From Streptomyces cyaneochromogenes (lineage in GTDB: Bacteria > Actinomycetota > Actinomycetes > Streptomycetales > Streptomycetaceae): a stretch of 64,000 nt of DNA. Both the position numbers and the translations under genes were made by a program. Shown here in pieces: positions 59,723 through 64,000 of this stretch. How positions within the stretch are numbered: position 1 is the stretch's first letter; every line of letters begins with the position of its first letter. The stretch is taken from contig NZ_CP034539.1 in assembly GCF_003963535.1 (NCBI RefSeq), positions 5,270,001-5,334,000 on the forward strand. The letters are read 5' to 3'. Below the pieces are notes generated by a model. That model was not told the origin of the DNA, ran no database searches, and worked only from the letters and a program-made list of their open reading frames with translations.

Positions 59723-60410
59723 ACTCTCGTCCGCACTGCGCGAGTTGGCCGCGAGCCAGGGCACTGCCCCGGACGTCGGCGGCGCCGGGATACGCGCCAG
59801 GGCGATGCGCCGCAGGCGCCGGCGCCGTGCCGCCGTCACCCTCGGCGCGGGAACCGCGGCCCTCGCACTGCTGGGCCTCGCCCTGACGTCGGCCCTCGAC
59901 GGGCCCTCGAACCACCCGGTCCGGCCACAGGTCCCGGCCGCGGAGGGGTCGGTGAGCGGCCCGGCCCAGTCCGTCCCGCCGTCCCCGAGCACCCCCCTGC
60001 CGGTCTCGGGCACGCTCAGCCTGCCCGACATCACCCTCACGGTCGGCCGCCGGCCGCTGTCGATCCTCTCGGCGTACGACGGCTCGATCGGGTTCACCGG
60101 CCCGCTGACGGTGGCCGCGAAGCACACCGAGAGGGACCTGGCGGTCGACGTACCGGCCAAGGGCCCCGTCAGCGTGAGCGTCCCCTACGTGGTCGAACTG
60201 CGCGACACCCAGGGCCGGACCCTCTACGTCGGCACCTTCACCAAGCCGTTGGCCCTGGGCGACCCCTACCCCACCAGCGACTGGATCGGCCTCGACGCCG
60301 AGGACGCCAAGTGGTTCTACGCCCGGATCCGCGTCGGCGACAGCATCGCGGTGACGACCCTCACGACGCCGAGTGCCACGCCCTCCGACCGTGCGCGCCC
60401 CGCGAGCTAG
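59712..60410 (+). CDS. Membrane protein partnered with the sigma factor
   Basis: 232 residues from a GTG at 59712 with GGAGAG upstream. Cytoplasmic N-terminus LSSALRELAASQGTAPDVGG and an RAMRRRRRRR patch, one membrane helix (AVTLGAGTAALALLGLAL), a Pro/Ser linker, and an exterior beta domain (LSLPDITLTVGRRPLSIL, VSVSVPYVVELRD). Overlap with the sigma gene and topology suggest it regulates or senses for that factor; no zinc antisigma motif is seen. Confidence 0.78.
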   Translation: MSDELSSALRELAASQGTAPDVGGAGIRARAMRRRRRRRAAVTLGAGTAALALLGLALTSALDGPSNHPVRPQVPAAEGSVSGPAQSVPPSPSTPLPVSGTLSLPDITLTVGRRPLSILSAYDGSIGFTGPLTVAAKHTERDLAVDVPAKGPVSVSVPYVVELRDTQGRTLYVGTFTKPLALGDPYPTSDWIGLDAEDAKWFYARIRVGDSIAVTTLTTPSATPSDRARPAS

Positions 60411-60420
60411 GATCCGGACC

Positions 60421-61368
60421 ATGGCCCTGACCATGAACGACGTGGACCGGTTCGAGGCATCGAGGCCCCGCCTGGCGGCCATCGCCTACCGCCTGCTCGG
60501 CTCGGCGAGCGAGGCCGAGGACGCCGTGCAGGAGACGTTCCTGCGCTGGCAGGCCGCCGATGTCGACCGTGTCGAGGTCCCCGAGGCCTGGCTGACGAAG
60601 GTGCTCACCAACCAGTGCCTCAACCAGCTCACCTCGGCCCGCGCCCGGCGCGAGACCTACGTGGGCCAGTGGCTGCCCGAGCCGCTGCTCGCCGGGGACC
60701 CGATGCTCGGCCCGGCCGACACCGCCGAGCAGCGCGAATCGGTGTCGTACGCGGTCCTCGCCGTACTGGAGCGCCTCTCGCCGGGCGAGCGGGCGGTGTA
60801 CGTGCTGCGGGAGGCCTTCGCCTATCCGCACCGGGAGATCGCCGAGATCCTCGACCTCACCGAGGCCGCCTGCCAGCAGATCTACCACCGCGCCAAGAAG
60901 CACGTCGCGGCCGGCAAGGCCCGCACCGAGGTCGACGAGGACGCCGCCCGGCGGATCGTCGAGGAGTTCCTCGCGGCCGCGACCAGCGGTCGTACCGAGC
61001 CTCTCGTGCGGCTGCTCACGCAGGACGCCGTCTCGATCGGTGACGGGGGTGGGAAGGTCCCGGCGCGCGCCAAGGCGTTCGAGGGCGCCCTGGCGGTGGC
61101 GAAGTTCCTGCGGGGCCTGTTCAAGCCCAGCGAGGCCAAGCGTGCGCTGGTCGGCGGCTCGCCCGAGGTGTACGCCACGACCGCCAACGGCGGCCCGGCC
61201 CTCGTGGCGGTCCTCGACGGGCGGGTCGTCGGCGTCATGTGCCTGGAGGTGACCGCCGACGGCATCGCCGGGTTCCGCAACCAGGTCAACCCCGACAAGC
61301 TCGAACGCGCGACCGAGCGGTGGGCGGCCACGGACCACGGGGAGCCCCTGCTGCGCAGCGCGTTCTGA
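60421..61368 (+). CDS. sigJ: ECF41-type RNA polymerase sigma factor (SigJ-like)
   Basis: 315 residues from ATG 60421. Region 2 ASRPRLAAIAYRLLGSASEAEDAVQETFLRW, region 4 LSPGERAVYVLREAFAYPHREIAEIL and the C-terminal SnoaL-like domain beginning RRIVEEFLAAATSGRTEPLV with GGGKVPARAKAFEG. In ECF41 this fused domain replaces an antisigma factor. The oxidoreductase 135 bp downstream is the typical partner gene. The name is by family resemblance only. Confidence 0.9.
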   Translation: MALTMNDVDRFEASRPRLAAIAYRLLGSASEAEDAVQETFLRWQAADVDRVEVPEAWLTKVLTNQCLNQLTSARARRETYVGQWLPEPLLAGDPMLGPADTAEQRESVSYAVLAVLERLSPGERAVYVLREAFAYPHREIAEILDLTEAACQQIYHRAKKHVAAGKARTEVDEDAARRIVEEFLAAATSGRTEPLVRLLTQDAVSIGDGGGKVPARAKAFEGALAVAKFLRGLFKPSEAKRALVGGSPEVYATTANGGPALVAVLDGRVVGVMCLEVTADGIAGFRNQVNPDKLERATERWAATDHGEPLLRSAF

Positions 61369-61370
61369 AG

Positions 61371-61405
61371 GCACGTCACACGGCCGACCGGGCCATGTGA
61401 CGTGC
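61371..61405. promoter_or_regulatory. Inverted repeat between the ECF41 gene and its oxidoreductase
   Basis: Arms gcacgtcaca (61371-61380) and tgtgacgtgc (61396-61405) with a 15-base spacer. A TGTCA (61421-61425) and CGTC (61439-61442) pair downstream resembles the ECF41 autoregulatory promoter type, so the region may combine a hairpin with the target promoter. Confidence 0.5.
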
Positions 61406-61503
61406 TTCACATTCCATTCCTGTCAGGAAACGGCGGGCCGTCCGGTTCAAGTGGCGAATCCGCTCAAGATCCGCCCAGGATCCGCCAAGACAGGAGTACG
61501 GAC

Positions 61504-62703
61504 ATGCAGCACCGCATCGTCGTCCTCGGAGCCGGCTACACCGGGGTGACCGCCGCAGGCCGCCTCGCCAAGCGGCTGCATCGCGCGGACGTCACCCTCA
61601 CCCTCGTCAACGCCGAGCCCGACTTCGTCGAGCGCGTACGGATGCACCAGCTCGCGGTCGGCCAGGAGCTCAAGGCCCGGCCGTTCAGCGAGATGTTCGC
61701 GGGCACGGGCGTCGACCTGAAGCTCGCGAAGGTCACCGGCGTGGACGTCGACCGCAGGACCGTCGCCGTCACCGACGCGAGCGGCACGCAGGAACTGCTG
61801 GACTACGACACCCTCGTGTACGCCCTCGGCAGCGGCTGGCAGGACCACGGCGTCCCCGGCGCCGCCGAGCACGCCCACGAGATCGCCTCCCGCCCCGGAG
61901 CGCTCCGGCTGCGCGAGAGCCTGGCCCGGCTGGACGTCGGACAGCCCGTCGTCGTGGTCGGCGGCGGCCTCACCGGCCTGGAGGCCGTGACCGAGATCGC
62001 CGAGGCCCGCCCGGACCTCGACGTCGCCCTCGCCGCCCGTGGCGCCCTCGGCGACTGGCTCTCGCCCAAGGGCAGCCGGCACCTGCGCAAGGTCCTGGAC
62101 GGGCTCGGCATCACCGTGCACGAGCACGCCGCGGTCACCGCCGTCGCGGCCGACCAGGTCAGCACCGCCGAGGGTGGCACGATCCCGGCCGCGGTCACCG
62201 TCTGGACCACCGGTTTCGCCGTCCACCCGATCGCGCGGGCCACCACCCTGGACGTCACCGACACCGGCCAGATCGTGGTCGACGGGACCATGCGCTCGGT
62301 CTCGCACCCCGACGTGTACGCCATCGGCGACGCGGCCATGGCGATGGGCGCCGGCGACAAGCCCCTGCGGATGTCGTGCGCCTCGGGCGGCTTCACCGCG
62401 TGGCAGGCCGCCGAGGCCATCACGGCCCGCCTGACCGGCGGGAAGCTCCCGAACGTGCCGCTGCGCTACTTCAACCAGTGCATTTCGCTGGGCCGCAAGG
62501 AGGGCTTGATCCAGTACGTCACCGCCGACGACCGCGCCGTCCGGGCGGCCCTGACAGGACGCCTTGCCGCCGTCTACAAGGAGCTGGTCTGCAAGGGCGC
62601 CGCCTGGAGTGTCGCCAACCCGACGTTCGGCATCCCGGTCCGGCGCCGCCGCGTCGTACGGGATCCCGACCTGGCGGGCGCGGCGGTCAGGGCGTCGGCC
62701 TGA
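61504..62703 (+). CDS. FAD-dependent NAD(P)H oxidoreductase
   Basis: 399 residues, ATG with AGGAG upstream. N-terminal dinucleotide fold IVVLGAGYTGVTAAGRLA, second fold VVVVGGGLTGLEAVTEIA, and the FAD-binding HPDVYAIGDAAMAMGAGDKPLRMSCA motif. Resembles type II NADH-dehydrogenase or quinone-reductase relatives. Position after an ECF41 sigma gene fits the usual oxidoreductase/carboxymuconolactone partner of that system, so it is probably its target. Confidence 0.9.
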   Translation: MQHRIVVLGAGYTGVTAAGRLAKRLHRADVTLTLVNAEPDFVERVRMHQLAVGQELKARPFSEMFAGTGVDLKLAKVTGVDVDRRTVAVTDASGTQELLDYDTLVYALGSGWQDHGVPGAAEHAHEIASRPGALRLRESLARLDVGQPVVVVGGGLTGLEAVTEIAEARPDLDVALAARGALGDWLSPKGSRHLRKVLDGLGITVHEHAAVTAVAADQVSTAEGGTIPAAVTVWTTGFAVHPIARATTLDVTDTGQIVVDGTMRSVSHPDVYAIGDAAMAMGAGDKPLRMSCASGGFTAWQAAEAITARLTGGKLPNVPLRYFNQCISLGRKEGLIQYVTADDRAVRAALTGRLAAVYKELVCKGAAWSVANPTFGIPVRRRRVVRDPDLAGAAVRASA

Positions 62704-63645
62704 CCGGGCAGGCCCTGGCGGAAGGTGCGGCGGTAGGTGTCCGGGGGCACGCCGAGGGTGCGGTTGATGGCGGCGCAGTGTCGTGGCGGTGCCCATGCCG
62801 GTGGCCGTCGCGATGGCGTCGATGCCGTCGTCGGTGCTCTCCAGCAACTCCTGGGCGCGGCGGATCCGTTGGGTCAGCAGCCACTGCAGCGGGGTGGTGC
62901 CGGTGGCCGCCCGGAAGTGGCGGCCCAGATGGCGCGAGCTCATCCCGGCCCGGCGGGCCAGGTCCTCCACGGTCAGCGGCCGGTCCAGGCGCTCGACGAT
63001 CCAGGGGAGCAGCGCGGAGAGCGGGTGGTCGTCCCGGGCGGGTACGGGGGCGGCGACGAACTGGGCCTGGCCGCCCGCCCGGTGCGGCGGCACGACCAGT
63101 CGGCGGGCGACGGTGTTGGCGACCGCCGAGCCGTGGTCGAGGCGGACGAGGTGCAGACACAGGTCCATGGCGGCGGCCTTGCCCGCCGAGGTGAGCACGC
63201 CGCCGTTGTCCACGTAGAGCACGTCGGGGTCGACCGTCACCTTCGGGTAGCGCTGGGCGAGCACCTCCGTGTGCGCCCAGTGCGTGGTCGCGCGCTTCCC
63301 GTCCAGCAGGCCGGCGGCGGCCAGGACGAAGGCGCCCGTGCACAGGGAGGCCACCCGGGCGCCCGCCTCGTGGGCCGCGCGCACCGCGTCGACCAGGCCG
63401 GCCGGCGGATCGACGTCGACGTCCGCCCAGCCGGGGACGATCACGGTGTCGGCGTACCGGAGCCGGTCGAGCCCGCCGTCGGGCTCCAGCAGGAACCGGC
63501 CGACCCGCACGGCGTGCGGCCCGCACACGGCGACGTCGTACCAAGGGACCCGCACGTCGGCCGGGGCGGCCCCGAACACCTCGTGGGCCACGGACAGTTC
63601 GAAGTGGAGCATGCCGTCGGTGACGGCCAGCGCGACAGTGCCCAT
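62574..63645 (-). pseudogene. GlxA/AraC-family regulator with a 2-bp frameshift
   Basis: From ATG 63645 the DJ-1/PfpI-like domain (VAHEVFGAAPADVRVPWYDVAVCG, VASLCTGAFVLAAAGLLDG) and the first HTH of the AraC domain (LTVEDLARRAGMSSRHLGRHF, TPLQWLLTQRIRRAQELL) are intact. After TATTLRRH the frame breaks at 62766/62767: restoring two bases gives INRTLGVPPDTYRRTFRQGL, the normal second HTH. Without them the frame reads through across the oxidoreductase gene. In the restored frame the stop falls at 62574. Confidence 0.75.
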
Positions 63646-63720
63646 GTCCGGAATTGTACGAGCCCTGTCGTTCCGGACACTCACGGTGGACCGCCGCCCC
63701 CCGCCAGGCTGTTCCACAGC

Positions 63721-63774
63721 AGGTCGAGCAGGTCGAGCAGGTCGAGCAGGTCGAGCAGGTCGAGCAGGTCGAGC
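63721..63774. repeat. 9-bp tandem repeat, six copies
   Basis: The unit aggtcgagc occurs exactly six times. It lies 36 bp upstream of the start of the last gene, in the 164-bp divergent region shared with the broken regulator. Confidence 0.95.
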
Positions 63775-63809
63775 AGACCGGGCGGATCCTTCGAGCACGG
63801 GGAGAACTC

Positions 63810-64000
63810 ATGGGAACGGCGCACATGGTGGCCGTCTTCGGCGCCTACGGGCACACGGGGCGCTTTGTGGTGGCACAGCTGCGGGACCGCGGGTTCGTCC
63901 CGGTCGCCTCCGGCCGGGACATCGACAAGCTGCGGGCGCTGGCCGCCTCCGCGCCCGGCCTCGACATCCGTCCGGCGTCCGTCGACGACCCGGCCTCGCT
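63810..64000 (+). CDS. NAD(P)-binding / saccharopine dehydrogenase-like protein, 3' partial
   Basis: ATG at 63810 with GGAGAA upstream; runs past the window end. First 63 residues: MVAVFGAYGHTGRFVVAQLR is a Rossmann nucleotide-binding start (GxxGxxG), followed by PVASGRDIDKLRALAASAPG and a beta strand LDIRPASVDD. This resembles saccharopine-dehydrogenase-like or NmrA-type proteins. Orientation is divergent from the GlxA-type gene, a common pairing. Confidence 0.8.
   Translation, partial: MGTAHMVAVFGAYGHTGRFVVAQLRDRGFVPVASGRDIDKLRALAASAPGLDIRPASVDDPAS

Overview
The window is a piece of a Streptomyces (or very close actinobacterial) chromosome. It has very high G+C and dense genes with many GTG and some TTG starts. 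It also carries actinomycete-specific families (DUF397/DUF5753 pairs, DUF6479, DUF7144, DUF6153, TerB, many ECF sigma factors) and a GC-rich dispersed repeat typical of the genus. I see no rRNA, tRNA, CRISPR array, complete insertion sequence, prophage or biosynthetic gene cluster. Two CDSs are cut by the window edges (2-664 at its 5' end, 63810-64000 at its 3' end).

Layout. 1-6.1 kb: DUF1980-type membrane protein, GAF-ANTAR regulator, a mini-protein resembling the ribosomal L7/L12 C-terminal domain, a lipoprotein, then two paralogous exported proteins followed by a CseB/CseC-like two-component pair. 5.8-8.4 kb: DUF397/HTH pair divergent from a short threonyl-tRNA synthetase paralog that is preceded by an apparent Thr-rich leader peptide and attenuator hairpin. 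8.5-22.1 kb: nucleoside hydrolase, ArsR-type regulator, LAXTG sortase substrate, GH13 alpha-glucosidase, a DrrAB-like exporter with divergent TetR regulator and operator-like repeats, several exported or membrane proteins, a VOC protein, and a DUF305/DUF6153 pair. 22.2-27.2 kb: fused debris of a P450 and an IS30-type transposase, a 1091-residue FG-GAP secreted protein, and a two-gene unit of cell-wall-anchor-like protein plus class F sortase. 27.3-34.4 kb: ECF sigma/antisigma pair with TTG starts, an FHA-like protein overlapping a Ser/Thr kinase fused to an extracytoplasmic lytic transglycosylase domain, and exported beta-lactamase-like and I36-like proteins. 34.7-39 kb: hypothetical protein, MoxR ATPase and DUF2201 metallopeptidase/VWA protein. 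39-48.3 kb: MMPL transporter, orphan histidine kinase, TerB, SpoIIE-type phosphatase, MASE1 protein and photolyase. 48.5-56 kb: mostly metabolic enzymes on the minus strand plus a repeat-rich non-coding block (52.5-53.3 kb) and a Ppx/GppA protein. 56-64 kb: a membrane-tethered ECF sigma factor overlapping a PBP with a degenerate transpeptidase region, a second sigma/antisigma pair, an ECF41 (SigJ-type) sigma factor with an FAD oxidoreductase, and a GlxA-type regulator broken by a 2-bp frameshift.

How it fits together. Envelope sensing and remodelling recur: the cse-like operon, kinase-transglycosylase, sortase units, tethered sigma factor with PBP, and four ECF sigma factors. The least explained observation is a recurring architecture at gene 3' ends. 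In several places the segment carrying the stop codon is tandemly reiterated with a period of 10-26 bp not divisible by three, so stop codons appear in all reading frames just after the gene. The most coherent candidate regulatory device is the Thr-codon leader and hairpin upstream of the second threonyl-tRNA synthetase.
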